64,000 bases of DNA, from NCBI GenBank assembly GCA_029667085.1, contig JARUHJ010000006.1:1-64000 (forward strand), given 5' to 3'. Made by a program: the position numbers and the translations under genes. This document shows, piece after piece, positions 25,126 to 33,695 of the stretch. This stretch comes from Deltaproteobacteria bacterium IMCC39524. GTDB lineage: Bacteria > Desulfobacterota > Desulfuromonadia > Desulfuromonadales > BM103. How positions within the stretch are numbered: position 1 is the first letter of the stretch; each line of letters begins with the position of its first letter. Under the pieces are notes generated by a model that saw only the letters and a program-made list of their open reading frames with translations, did no database searches and was not told where the DNA came from.

Positions 25126-27077
25126 ACAAGAAACCCCGTCATCAACAAGAACTTATTAAGTGCCCAGCCCACGGCAAAAGCCAGACCGGTCACCAGGAAG
25201 AAGATCGTCAGAGAGGTTTTCCAGCCACGCTCCTTCTGCATAACCAGGAACTGCGCAACACAGGGGACAAACAAGGTCAGGGTGACCGCGGCAACCGTCA
25301 GTTGGACAGGGTCAAGCAAACCTTCTGTCTGCAGATCATAAAGGCCGGCCGCGCCAAAATCACGGCGAAAGAAACCGAAGATAAACGCTGCCGAAGCCTC
25401 GTTCGGCAAGCCGAGCAAACGCATCACCGGGTTGAACATGCCGACCAGCCATTCCAACGCCCCGGAAAGTTTTCCAGCCACGAGCAAAACAGACGCGATC
25501 ATGAAAAGCGGGAAAATTTCCATAAAATACCACTGCATGCGGGTGAGGGTCTTGATCATTACGTTCTGTATCTGGGGCAGACGCATCGGCGGGATTTCCA
25601 TGTAGAACATCGGCCGCTCACCGGGCACGATTTGCGCAGCCAGAAAGCCAACCAGCAAGAACACACCGACCATGCTCACCATCCAGGCCATCAAGGCGCC
25701 AGGAACTCCAGAGAGAAGGCCAAGGATAACTCCCATCTGTGCACTGCAGGGGATGGCCAGAGCCAGCAGCAGGGTCGCAATAATCCGTTCACGGGTCGAC
25801 TCAAGAGTGCGGGTGACAACCGTTGCCATGGTATCGCAACCGAAACCGAGGACCATGGGGATAACCGCACGCCCGTTCAGGCCAATTTTTTTAAAGACCC
25901 TGTCAACCAACATCGCCAAACGGGGGAAATAGCCACTGTCTTCGATGACGGCAAAGGCAACAAAGAAGGTTCCGACAATCGGCAGGATGATTGCAACGGC
26001 ATAGCGAACCCCGAGGGTGAACAAACCGTATTCACCGACGAGCAGTTCGTTAAGCCAGTACCAGGGGATATACGTCTCACACAGACCGATCACCCAGGGG
26101 TTGAGAAACTCTTCAAAAACAGCCCCCTCAAGGAAATCAACAATGGTTCCTGCACCGAAGCCGCCGACAAACTGGTAGAGGCCCAGATAGAGGACGATCA
26201 GCAGCAAGGGCACACCGGTCCAGGGGTTCATGGTCCAGTTGGAGACATGATCGGCGAAGGTCTGCTGATTGCCATCTTTCTGAGTTATGACGCCACCCAG
26301 GAGGCCGTTACAGATCCGTTTGCGCTCCAGGCTGATACGCAGATGCAGGTCCACTCGTCGATCAAAGATGGTGTCGTTAACAGCCTTTTCCACCCTTTCG
26401 TAGCGATCACCTTCCCTGTCCTTGACTCTCTCAGCAATCTCCTCATCACGCTGTAACAGCATAAGGGTCAAGCTACGCCGGTTGAGGGTGTAGTCCCCTT
26501 GCATCAGTTCACTGATGCCATGGATGTCTTTTTCGAGATCTGTTGCATAGTTAAAGGTCGCTTTACTGACTTCAAAATCACGTATCGCATCTCGCAGCTC
26601 CCACAGGCCTCGTTTGGCACGTCCCATCGCACCGCCAACAACAGGGATTTGCAACTTCTCCTGCAGAAGGGCGATATCGACATGCATGCCGACCCGTTCC
26701 GCCTCATCCATAATGTTGATCAGAAGGACAACCGGCAACCCGGCTTCGATGAGCTGGAGTGTCATCGGCAGCATTCTCTCAAGATTGCGTGCATCGATGA
26801 CGTGCACCACCACATGCGGCGATTCCTCAAGGAGAATCCGCCTGGCCACCCGCTCTTCCTCGGTAATAGGAAGCAAAGAGTACATACCAGGTGTATCAAG
26901 AACCTGATAATGCTCACCGGCAATCTCGCATTGGCCCCGAGAGACCTCAACAGAGGTACCAGGGTAATTGGAAACTGTCGTGTAGCTGCCGGTCATGGTA
27001 TTGAACACCACACTTTTACCGACATTCGGGTTACCAACCAGGATAATTTTCTTTTCAGTTTGCGTTTGGCTTTGCAT
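25122..27077 (-). CDS. feoB: Ferrous iron transporter FeoB
   Basis: The 651-residue protein has an N-terminal GTPase domain: G1 GNPNVGKS at residues 15-22, G3 DTPG, G4 NIMDEAE. A helical GDI-like domain follows (about 170-270), then about eight to ten membrane segments with two Gate domains (FGCDTMATVVTRTLE and FGFFRRDFGAAGL hold conserved Cys/Asp/Phe positions). FeoB moves Fe2+ across the inner membrane under reducing conditions. A strong Fur box (27108-27122) lies 31 bases upstream. The two downstream genes overlap or closely follow. Confidence 0.95.
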   Translation of the reverse strand: MQSQTQTEKKIILVGNPNVGKSVVFNTMTGSYTTVSNYPGTSVEVSRGQCEIAGEHYQVLDTPGMYSLLPITEEERVARRILLEESPHVVVHVIDARNLERMLPMTLQLIEAGLPVVLLINIMDEAERVGMHVDIALLQEKLQIPVVGGAMGRAKRGLWELRDAIRDFEVSKATFNYATDLEKDIHGISELMQGDYTLNRRSLTLMLLQRDEEIAERVKDREGDRYERVEKAVNDTIFDRRVDLHLRISLERKRICNGLLGGVITQKDGNQQTFADHVSNWTMNPWTGVPLLLIVLYLGLYQFVGGFGAGTIVDFLEGAVFEEFLNPWVIGLCETYIPWYWLNELLVGEYGLFTLGVRYAVAIILPIVGTFFVAFAVIEDSGYFPRLAMLVDRVFKKIGLNGRAVIPMVLGFGCDTMATVVTRTLESTRERIIATLLLALAIPCSAQMGVILGLLSGVPGALMAWMVSMVGVFLLVGFLAAQIVPGERPMFYMEIPPMRLPQIQNVMIKTLTRMQWYFMEIFPLFMIASVLLVAGKLSGALEWLVGMFNPVMRLLGLPNEASAAFIFGFFRRDFGAAGLYDLQTEGLLDPVQLTVAAVTLTLFVPCVAQFLVMQKERGWKTSLTIFFLVTGLAFAVGWALNKFLLMTGFLV

Positions 27078-27107
27078 AGACGTACGGAGAGCCTTCCATC
27101 TTGTTAT

Positions 27108-27122
27108 TGATAATCATTTTCA
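27108..27122 (-). promoter_or_regulatory. Fur box upstream of feoB
   Basis: On the minus strand TGAAAAT-G-ATTATCA is a 7-1-7 inverted repeat with one mismatch to the Fur consensus (TGATAAT-N-ATTATCA). It lies 31 bases upstream of the feoB ATG and just beyond the fur stop, where an iron-dependent repressor would block feoB transcription. Confidence 0.8.
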
Positions 27123-27144
27123 GAACAACACAAAAAAAAGAGAC

Positions 27145-27591
27145 TTATCTTAAGTTGTTAGGGGAACAGTCTGCGCAAGAACCGTAAAGCTCAAGACGAT
27201 GGCGTTCAATAGAAAAGCCATGCTCTCCGGCGACTTCCACCTGGAGAGCCTCGATACGAGGGTCCTCAAATTCGACGATTTTCCCGCAGGAGACGCAGAT
27301 CAGGTGATCATGATGCTCGTCATGATCGCTGGCCTCGTAACGTGCCTGGCCATCTCCAAAATGACGTTGCTCGGCGATACCGCATTGTGCAAACAGTTTC
27401 AAGCTGCGATGAACAGTTGCATAACCGATACTAGGGTGCTGCTTGCGCAAACGCAGATAAAGCTCTTCCGTCGAAAGATGTGACCCGGCACGAAGAAACT
27501 CCGCGAGAATAAGCTCACGTTGGTTGGTTGATTTCAACCCCTGAGAAAGAAGGAAATCTTTAAATTTTTTTTTGCTGTCAGCATGTCCCAT
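27145..27591 (-). CDS. fur: Fur-family transcriptional regulator
   Basis: The 148-residue protein (ATG at 27591) has the Fur winged helix (LKSTNQRELILAEFL; PSIGYATVHRSLKLF) and the metal-site signature HDEHHDHLICVSCGK, with a C-terminal CADC pair. The frame is open 19 codons further, to 27648, but the upstream segment (LFLFNLKIVF) would encode the Fur box region itself; GGAATGGG precedes the chosen start. It probably represses feoB via the box at 27108 and itself via that at 27606. Assignment as Fur rather than Zur or PerR rests on the feoB context. Confidence 0.88.
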   Translation of the reverse strand: MGHADSKKKFKDFLLSQGLKSTNQRELILAEFLRAGSHLSTEELYLRLRKQHPSIGYATVHRSLKLFAQCGIAEQRHFGDGQARYEASDHDEHHDHLICVSCGKIVEFEDPRIEALQVEVAGEHGFSIERHRLELYGSCADCSPNNLR

Positions 27592-27605
27592 AAACCCATT
27601 CCAAT

Positions 27606-27620
27606 TGAAAACGATTTTCA
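27606..27620 (-). promoter_or_regulatory. Fur-box-like palindrome in the fur leader
   Basis: TGAAAAC-G-ATTTTCA (minus strand) is a 7-1-7 inverted repeat 15 bases upstream of the fur ATG. It resembles the Fur/PerR consensus with changes at the inner positions, which suggests autoregulation. Its location inside the possible longer reading frame supports the shorter fur start. Confidence 0.6.
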
Positions 27621-27681
27621 AATTAAACAAGAAAAGAGATACTGTCAAGTGAAATTTGAGAGAAGAAACTCCCTCTGCTGG

Positions 27682-28428
27682 CTAACCCTGGACAGGGAAA
27701 ATCTGGTAAAGATACATGGTGAGCTTGCCCATCAGGTTGAACATGAGCATGATGCCAACGGCCATCAGCATGGCTCCGGTAAAAACTTCAACGAGACGGA
27801 TATATTTCCTGAACCTGTTGAAGGCAACCAAAAACTGGTGAAACAGAAGGCCTGCGAGCAGGAAGGGAACTCCGAGACCCAGAGAATAAACAGCGAGCAG
27901 TCCAATGCCCTCACCAATATGCCCAGACGACGCAGCAATCATCAGAATGGACGCCAGGATCGGCCCGATACAGGGCGTCCAGCCCGCGGCAAAGGCAACA
28001 CCAACCACAAAGGTACCGATGTAACCGCTGGGTTTCTTGTGCAGTTGAACCCTCTTCTCACCAAGCAACACACCGAAATGAAAGAGGCCTGTCATATGAA
28101 CACCGAAGAGGAAAATTAATAAACCGCCAATCTTTTCGACCCATTCCAAGCCTTCGCGCAAATAGAATTGAAACTTACTCGAAGCAACTCCGGCAATGGC
28201 TCCCAGCATGACAAATACGACAGTGAAGCCGAGGATAAAACAGAGCGAATGCAGAAGAACCGTGATCCGCACTCTCGCATTGGGATGTGCGTCTTCAAGT
28301 TGGCTGAACGAGAGCCCGGTAATGTAAGTCAAGTAAGACGGGATCAGTGGCAACACGCATGGAGAAGCGAAGGATAGAATCCCGGCGGTAAAAGCAATCC
28401 AGTAAGTTATGTTAGCGGCTTGCTGCAA
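27682..28428 (-). CDS. ccdA: Cytochrome c biogenesis protein CcdA
   Basis: The 248-residue membrane protein has six hydrophobic segments and the two conserved cysteines of the DsbD-gamma/CcdA family in FASPCVLPLIP (TM1) and GWTPCIGPIL (TM4). It carries reducing equivalents from cytoplasmic thioredoxin to periplasmic acceptors, needed to reduce apocytochrome c CxxCH cysteines. It overlaps no gene but follows the TlpA-like gene by five bases, its likely partner. The many multiheme cytochromes in this genome make this function important. Confidence 0.92.
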   Translation of the reverse strand: MQQAANITYWIAFTAGILSFASPCVLPLIPSYLTYITGLSFSQLEDAHPNARVRITVLLHSLCFILGFTVVFVMLGAIAGVASSKFQFYLREGLEWVEKIGGLLIFLFGVHMTGLFHFGVLLGEKRVQLHKKPSGYIGTFVVGVAFAAGWTPCIGPILASILMIAASSGHIGEGIGLLAVYSLGLGVPFLLAGLLFHQFLVAFNRFRKYIRLVEVFTGAMLMAVGIMLMFNLMGKLTMYLYQIFPVQG

Positions 28429-28433
28429 GCGGA

Positions 28434-28970
28434 TTAGCCTTTCGCCAACTCCTTAAAATACTCAATCGTCGTAGGGTGCGCCCAGTCTATAGCACCAATA
28501 ATTTTATCATCAACGACACCATCTTTTCGAATCACATAAGACTCCGGGAACTTGTATACTCCGTAAAGATTCTGCGCAACGCCCTGATCATCGTAAAGGA
28601 CAGAGAACTTATGTGGCGATTTCTTCAGGAATTCAGGGACGACACTCCGCCCATTTTCCTCGACATTGATCGCCAGCATTACGAAGTCTTCACCGGCCAT
28701 AGCCTCATTGAGCTTCTCCATTGAGGGCATTTCCGCCCGGCACGGGGGACACCAGGTCGCCCAGAAGTTCACCAAGACAACCTTGCCTCTTAATGACGCA
28801 AGGGAGACCTTGTTTCCAGCGGTATCCTCCAGCAGGAAATCAGGCGCCTGATCACCCATATCAACAATCTTAACCGGCTCATAAGAGGGTCGTGAACTGC
28901 TTGCAGTGACGAGATAAACGGATCCGCAAACCAGGAGAATGACAACAATGATAAGAACGAGACGACGCAT
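28434..28970 (-). CDS. TlpA/ResA-like periplasmic thioredoxin
   Basis: From the ATG at 28970 (AAGGG 8 bases upstream) the 178-residue protein has a single N-terminal membrane anchor (RRLVLIIVVILLVCGSVYLV) and a thioredoxin fold with active site FWATWCPPCRAEMPSM. The cis-Pro lies in KFPESYVI. TlpA/ResA proteins reduce the haem-binding cysteines of apocytochrome c, receiving electrons from CcdA. The two genes form one unit. A TTG eight codons upstream is less likely. Confidence 0.88.
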   Translation of the reverse strand: MRRLVLIIVVILLVCGSVYLVTASSSRPSYEPVKIVDMGDQAPDFLLEDTAGNKVSLASLRGKVVLVNFWATWCPPCRAEMPSMEKLNEAMAGEDFVMLAINVEENGRSVVPEFLKKSPHKFSVLYDDQGVAQNLYGVYKFPESYVIRKDGVVDDKIIGAIDWAHPTTIEYFKELAKG

Positions 28971-29112
28971 GGAAGAGCCCTTCTTTTGAGTCAAAAAAGA
29001 TTAGATGTGATTAAGTTTTAAAGACATATAGGAAAAACAATATTGACCTAACATGTAACCTTACAGGGGAAAAATGTCAACCGGGTTGGTTGCCATTCCG
29101 GCCGAGACAAAG

Positions 29113-29562
29113 TCATTTATCCTGGCGAGAAACTTTAAAAACAGTGGTCAGAAGAGCATAGGTTTCATCATCCTCACCAAGCAACGCACACTCACCATTA
29201 AAAGACCGCTCTCCTGTTTCCCGAACGCTGGCATAGGCGTGGACCTGCCCCTCAAGAACCGGAGCAATAAACTGCATGGACAGATCAGTCGTCGCAAAGA
29301 CGGTTCCGGGCGGCAGCAGGCTTTTTATCGCCATGGCGACGGCCGTATCCGCTAGGGAAGTCAAGGCCCCGCCATGCATGACTCCGCCGCCATTGGAAAG
29401 CTTGAGAGTGAATGGCAAGGATAAATGAGCCTGACCCTCTTCAGCGCTGAGAATCTGCACTCCCAGCAGCCGTTCAAAAGGGGAGCTATCGATCCACTCT
29501 TCGAGTTCAAACTGTACAACCTCGGACTGCCTGGGCTCATCAGGATCTGAATACAACTTCAT
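29113..29562 (-). CDS. PaaI-type hotdog-fold thioesterase
   Basis: The 149-residue protein has the 4HBT domain: PFERLLGVQILSAEEGQAHL, then NGGGVMHGGALTSLADTAVA, where the HGG and the nearby Asp form the active site. It probably hydrolyses an acyl-CoA, substrate unknown. The start codon is preceded by GGGACG. It lies between the TlpA-like gene and htrA with no sign of an operon link other than strand. Confidence 0.85.
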   Translation of the reverse strand: MKLYSDPDEPRQSEVVQFELEEWIDSSPFERLLGVQILSAEEGQAHLSLPFTLKLSNGGGVMHGGALTSLADTAVAMAIKSLLPPGTVFATTDLSMQFIAPVLEGQVHAYASVRETGERSFNGECALLGEDDETYALLTTVFKVSRQDK

Positions 29563-29595
29563 TGAACGTCCCTTTCATAACACATTCACAGTTTT

Positions 29596-30951
29596 CTAAG
29601 GCATCTCAACCAGGTAGCCACGTTGTCCCCTGAAGAGAGTGAAGCGCAACGGCAAGCGGCCGAGAGTCTCTTCCATCCGCGCAACAAAAGCTTCCAGACT
29701 ATCCACACGAACGCCTTCAAGTTCTGTGATCCGATCACCTGGCCTTAACTCTATCTGCGCCGCCGGCGACCTTGAGAGAACTTTTGTAATAACAATCCCC
29801 TGTCGGTCTTCTTCTACCGAAAGGCCGAAAATCCGCTCTAAATAACGCATCGCGTATCCCGAAGGAAGCTCCACAAGGTTGATCGTTTGACTTAGCACCT
29901 CTTCGCCGCGCAACAACATCAATATGATTTTTGCTCCCGGCGGGTAGGTACGTAACAAAGCCAGGTATTCCGAAGCTGAATCGGTTTGCACGCCATCGAC
30001 TTCCAGAATGACGTCAGCGACATTAATCCCTGCTTTTTCCGCAGGAGAGCCATGATCGACCTCAGTTACCAGGGCACCGCCGGCTCCTCGTGATTTCACC
30101 ATGGATTTGCTGATCTCGCCTGGAAGAATCCCCGCATAAGCTGAACGTAAGCGACCATGTACAACCAGGTCGTTAACCACCCGGCGAACGACCTTGACGG
30201 GGATGGCGAAGCCTATTCCCTGGGCCTGTTGGGCAATGGCCGTATTGATCCCGATCAGCCTTCCGTTGATATCCAGAAGGGGCCCACCGGAGTTGCCGGG
30301 GTTAATCAGGGCGTCGGTCTGGATAAAAGCTGCAACGCCCCCCTCCCCGTCCGGCAGTCTGCGCTTTGGCGCACTGACAACCCCGGTCGTTACCGAGTTC
30401 TCCAGGCCGAGGGGGTTACCGATCGCAATAACCGTTTCTCCGAGCAAGAGATCGTCATCATCAGCAAAAGTAAGATTCGGCAGACTCTGCTCTGTAACCA
30501 CCTTGATTACGGCAAGATCCGTCGCCTGGTCCAGGCCGACCAAAGAGGCTTCACGCTCCTTGTGTTCTCCAGGCAGGGCAACATAAATTTTCGAAGCTTT
30601 TTCTACAACGTGAGCGTTTGTCACCAGGTAGCCGCGACTGTCGATAATCGCTCCCGAGCCGAGGGACTGTGTCCGATAGCTGCGCGTCTGTGAAAACTGG
30701 CGGAAGAAGTCATCAAAGAAGGAATCGCCGAAACCGAAAAAAGGCGAGCTGCGTCGCTGGACAATCTGTTCAGTGCGAATATTGACGACCGCCGGACCTG
30801 CCTTGGCAACCGTATCGACCACGGCAGAACGCCGTTCATAGGCCAACGATGGCAAGGTGATGATTATGACAAGTATCGTCAGCAACAGGATTTTACAAGT
30901 TCCTCGCGCCACGCGCCACGCGCCACGCTCCTCAGCTTTTCTTGATATCAT
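29596..30951 (-). CDS. Periplasmic serine protease of the HtrA/DegP family
   Basis: The 451-residue protein has a signal/anchor segment (KILLLTILVIIITLPSLAY), a trypsin-like domain with His in VTNAHVVE, Asp in ATDLAVIKV and Ser in NPGNSGGPL, and two PDZ domains (about 265-360 and 370-451). It degrades or chaperones misfolded envelope proteins. The ATG at 30951 overlaps the regulator gene by 20 bases. Residues ~8-16 are encoded by three GTGGCGC heptamers (GAWRVARG), which look like a repeat insertion in front of the signal peptide. The true start could be a TTG downstream (LLLTIL). The upstream two-component pair may control it. Confidence 0.88.
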   Translation of the reverse strand: MISRKAEERGAWRVARGTCKILLLTILVIIITLPSLAYERRSAVVDTVAKAGPAVVNIRTEQIVQRRSSPFFGFGDSFFDDFFRQFSQTRSYRTQSLGSGAIIDSRGYLVTNAHVVEKASKIYVALPGEHKEREASLVGLDQATDLAVIKVVTEQSLPNLTFADDDDLLLGETVIAIGNPLGLENSVTTGVVSAPKRRLPDGEGGVAAFIQTDALINPGNSGGPLLDINGRLIGINTAIAQQAQGIGFAIPVKVVRRVVNDLVVHGRLRSAYAGILPGEISKSMVKSRGAGGALVTEVDHGSPAEKAGINVADVILEVDGVQTDSASEYLALLRTYPPGAKIILMLLRGEEVLSQTINLVELPSGYAMRYLERIFGLSVEEDRQGIVITKVLSRSPAAQIELRPGDRITELEGVRVDSLEAFVARMEETLGRLPLRFTLFRGQRGYLVEMP

Positions 30952-32308
30952 ATTTTTCCATCCGGTAAATCAAGGTATGTCTTGGAATCTGCAGAAAATC
31001 GGCAGCCCGGGTCTGATTCCAGTCATTTCGTTCCAGAGCCTGGACCACCACCTCCCGCTCCAGCGTTTCAAGAGAATAGCCTTCCGGGGGGAGCTCAACG
31101 ACACGACTCCTTTTAGCAGTGGGTGCCGCGCGAAACTTGGTGGGAAGGTGCTCTGGTTCAACCACATCACCGTGGCTTAATACAACCAGACGTTCAATGG
31201 CATTTTGCAACTCCCTGACATTTCCTGGCCAGGTGTAGGCTTTTAGACATTCAAAGGCAGCAGGGCTAACAGAAATTGGAGCCCCGTCGCTGAAGCGTTT
31301 CAGGAAATATTCAATCAAAAGCGGGATATCGTCCAGACGCTCACGCAAGGGCGGTAGTTCAATCGGGATGATAGCCAGTCGGTAGTAAAGGTCTTCACGG
31401 AAGCGTCCTTCCTCTATTGCGAGTTCCACATCCTGGTTGGTGGCTGCAATGATACGTACATCAACAGAACGGACTTTTCCGCCAATCGGTTCGACTTCCA
31501 TCTCCTGTAGAACTCGTAACAATTTCGGCTGCAGCTCCAGGGGCATCTCACCGACTTCGTCGAGAAAAAGTGTGCCGCCATCAGCCTGCTCGAATTTCCC
31601 GACACGATCGCGTACCGCATCGGTAAAGGCGCCACGCACATGGCCGAAGAGTTCACTCTCCAGAAGGTTGGCAGGAATAGCCGCACAGTTGATCGCAACG
31701 AAAGGCTCTTTACTGCGCCCCCCTCCCTGGTGAATGGCCTTGGCAATCAATTCCTTTCCCGTGCCACTCTCACCAGTGATTAGCACGCCAGCCTCCGTTG
31801 GCGCGACCCTTCTGACGACATCGAAGACCTTCTGCATAGCGTCTGAGCTGCCAACCATATGGCTAAAATCGACATGGTGTTCAAGTTGCTCCCTCAGCCT
31901 CTGGTTCTCTTCCTGCAAGCCAAGCAGGTTAAAGGCTTTTTCCACAACCATGACCAGTTCATCACGACTGAAGGGTTTGGCCAGATAGTCATAGGCACCC
32001 TGCTTCATAGCTTCAACAGCTTTTTCTACAGAGCTGTAAGCAGTAATGACAATGACGACGGTTTCCGGTCGCGCAGCTTTGATCTGTTGCAGGACTTCGT
32101 ACCCTGAAACGCCAGGCATCTGTATATCGGTGATGACCACCTGGGGATGGTCAGCCTGGAAAGATGCCAACCCCTGTTTTCCATCGGACGCGCTTAAGAC
32201 CTGGAATCCGGCAGAATGGAGAGAATACTCTGTTACGCGCCGGAGCGAGGCATCATCATCAATCAACAAAACCTTACGGGAGGGTGTATGAGGCTGTTGT
32301 ACACTCAT
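30932..32308 (-). CDS. NtrC-family sigma-54-dependent response regulator
   Basis: The 458-residue protein has receiver (VLLIDDDASLRRVTEY; phospho-Asp in VVITDIQMPG; Lys in YLAKPF), a AAA+ domain with Walker A GESGTGKE and loop GAFTDAVRD (canonical GAFTGA), and a C-terminal Fis helix-turn-helix (NDWNQTRAADFLQIPRHTLIYRMEK). The loop reads GAFTDA, so one residue of the sigma-54 contact motif is changed; whether it still activates is uncertain. It overlaps the sensor kinase gene by four bases and htrA downstream by 20, so the three form a unit. It resembles ZraR/AtoC; the signal is unknown. Confidence 0.9.
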   Translation of the reverse strand: MSVQQPHTPSRKVLLIDDDASLRRVTEYSLHSAGFQVLSASDGKQGLASFQADHPQVVITDIQMPGVSGYEVLQQIKAARPETVVIVITAYSSVEKAVEAMKQGAYDYLAKPFSRDELVMVVEKAFNLLGLQEENQRLREQLEHHVDFSHMVGSSDAMQKVFDVVRRVAPTEAGVLITGESGTGKELIAKAIHQGGGRSKEPFVAINCAAIPANLLESELFGHVRGAFTDAVRDRVGKFEQADGGTLFLDEVGEMPLELQPKLLRVLQEMEVEPIGGKVRSVDVRIIAATNQDVELAIEEGRFREDLYYRLAIIPIELPPLRERLDDIPLLIEYFLKRFSDGAPISVSPAAFECLKAYTWPGNVRELQNAIERLVVLSHGDVVEPEHLPTKFRAAPTAKRSRVVELPPEGYSLETLEREVVVQALERNDWNQTRAADFLQIPRHTLIYRMEKYDIKKS

Positions 32309-33429
32309 GATTTCTCATTCTCCATGTCTCTCATCGAAATAGGCAGGCAGAGGGTGAAACTTGAACCCTGGCCAGGCGTACTCTCAAGATCGATATGACC
32401 GTCATGGCCCTGGATGATTCTCTGGGTTATGGCCAGGCCGAGGCCGGTGCCGCTGTCACGGGTCGTAACAAAGGGATTGAAGATTCTATCACGGTCTTCC
32501 ATGGCAATCCCCGGACCGCTATCGCTGACATGAATGCCGACTTCATTGCCATGAACCGTCGATGACACCTTAAGTTGTCCGCCATCGGGCATCACCTGCA
32601 GGGCATTCAGGACCAGGTTGAGCAGAGCCTGCTGGATCTGTTCTCCCCGCCCGGGGATTTCCATATCTTCAGCGAGGGCAACCTCGACTTCGACCCGGTT
32701 GCTGAGAGCCTGCTGCCGGGTCAATTCAAGAACTTCTTCAATAACTTTATTTGGTGAAAAACGACCAAGCTCAACAGGTTCCGGTCGAGCAAAACGCAAA
32801 AAGTCTTCCAGAACCTTATTGAGACGATCGACTTCCTTGATCAAGATATCGGCAAACTCCAACTTGGGGTCATCAGGCGCCACACCGTCGCGTAAAATTT
32901 CTGCCGTCCCCTTGATAGATCCCAGCGGGTTGCGTATCTCATGGGCCATACCCGCAGAAAGCTCGCCGAGAGCGGAGAGTCGGTCCGCGCGCCTTAACTG
33001 CCCTTCAATTTCTATGATCTGGTCTGCCTGCTCGCGCAACTTGCGATAACTTTCTTCCAGCGTCTCGGCCGTCTTCTGATAACGCAATTTCTGCTGTCGT
33101 TCCCGTTCCGCCAGAAAGCCGGTAAGACAACCGATCACGTTGTACAGGACGATTTCCAGGTATTGTTCGAGAGCGATACTCGGATGATGTTGCCAATGGA
33201 AAAGGACATGCGGCATATAAAGCAAAGAGGCAAGGATCGAAGTCACAATCCCTCCACGCAAAGCAAACCAGACCCCCCCAAGGACAATCGGCACGTAGTA
33301 TAGGCGCCGATAGACGTCATGGGCATTAACCAACTGTGTTGTTGTCAGGTAATGCATGGCAGTCACCGCTAACAACAAGCCAGCAATGATTGAAAGACGT
33401 AATCGATTTGCTTTTAGAATACTCGGCAT
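32305..33429 (-). CDS. Membrane sensor histidine kinase
   Basis: The 374-residue kinase has an N-terminal membrane domain with about four segments (residues 12-110; YYVPIVLGGVWFALRGG is typical of DUF4118/NtrB-like sensors), a coiled linker, HisKA with phospho-His in GMAHEIRNPLGSIKG, and HATPase with LNLVLNALQVMPDGG, DSGPGI and GTGLGL. It signals to the regulator whose gene overlaps its stop. No extracytoplasmic sensor domain is evident. The 266-base gap upstream (33430-33695) separates it from a divergent transporter gene; I see no clear motif there. Confidence 0.9.
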   Translation of the reverse strand: MPSILKANRLRLSIIAGLLLAVTAMHYLTTTQLVNAHDVYRRLYYVPIVLGGVWFALRGGIVTSILASLLYMPHVLFHWQHHPSIALEQYLEIVLYNVIGCLTGFLAERERQQKLRYQKTAETLEESYRKLREQADQIIEIEGQLRRADRLSALGELSAGMAHEIRNPLGSIKGTAEILRDGVAPDDPKLEFADILIKEVDRLNKVLEDFLRFARPEPVELGRFSPNKVIEEVLELTRQQALSNRVEVEVALAEDMEIPGRGEQIQQALLNLVLNALQVMPDGGQLKVSSTVHGNEVGIHVSDSGPGIAMEDRDRIFNPFVTTRDSGTGLGLAITQRIIQGHDGHIDLESTPGQGSSFTLCLPISMRDMENEKS

Positions 33430-33695
33430 ACAAACCCTTTATGGTGATGGCACGAATAAACAAGTGAATACTTCTATATTTGTAGAATATTACACAACAG
33501 GCCAAAAAGGGAAGTTCTGAAAAATTATTCGTTCATAACCAGCGCCCTAAGCGCCTCTTCCAAAAGGTCTGTCCTTTGACTTCGTAAGAAAGAATTGGCC
33601 CCTCACATAGACTAAATAGAGAACCAGGTTGTTTTTTATGTATATTCAGCCGTTTGAATTTTGTATTCTGTAACAATTGAACAGAAAGTTTCTAA

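Noticed and set aside
25302-26456. 384-residue plus-strand frame opposite feoB
   Set aside because: It is an antisense shadow rich in His, Gln and Asp residues typical of a complementary strand.
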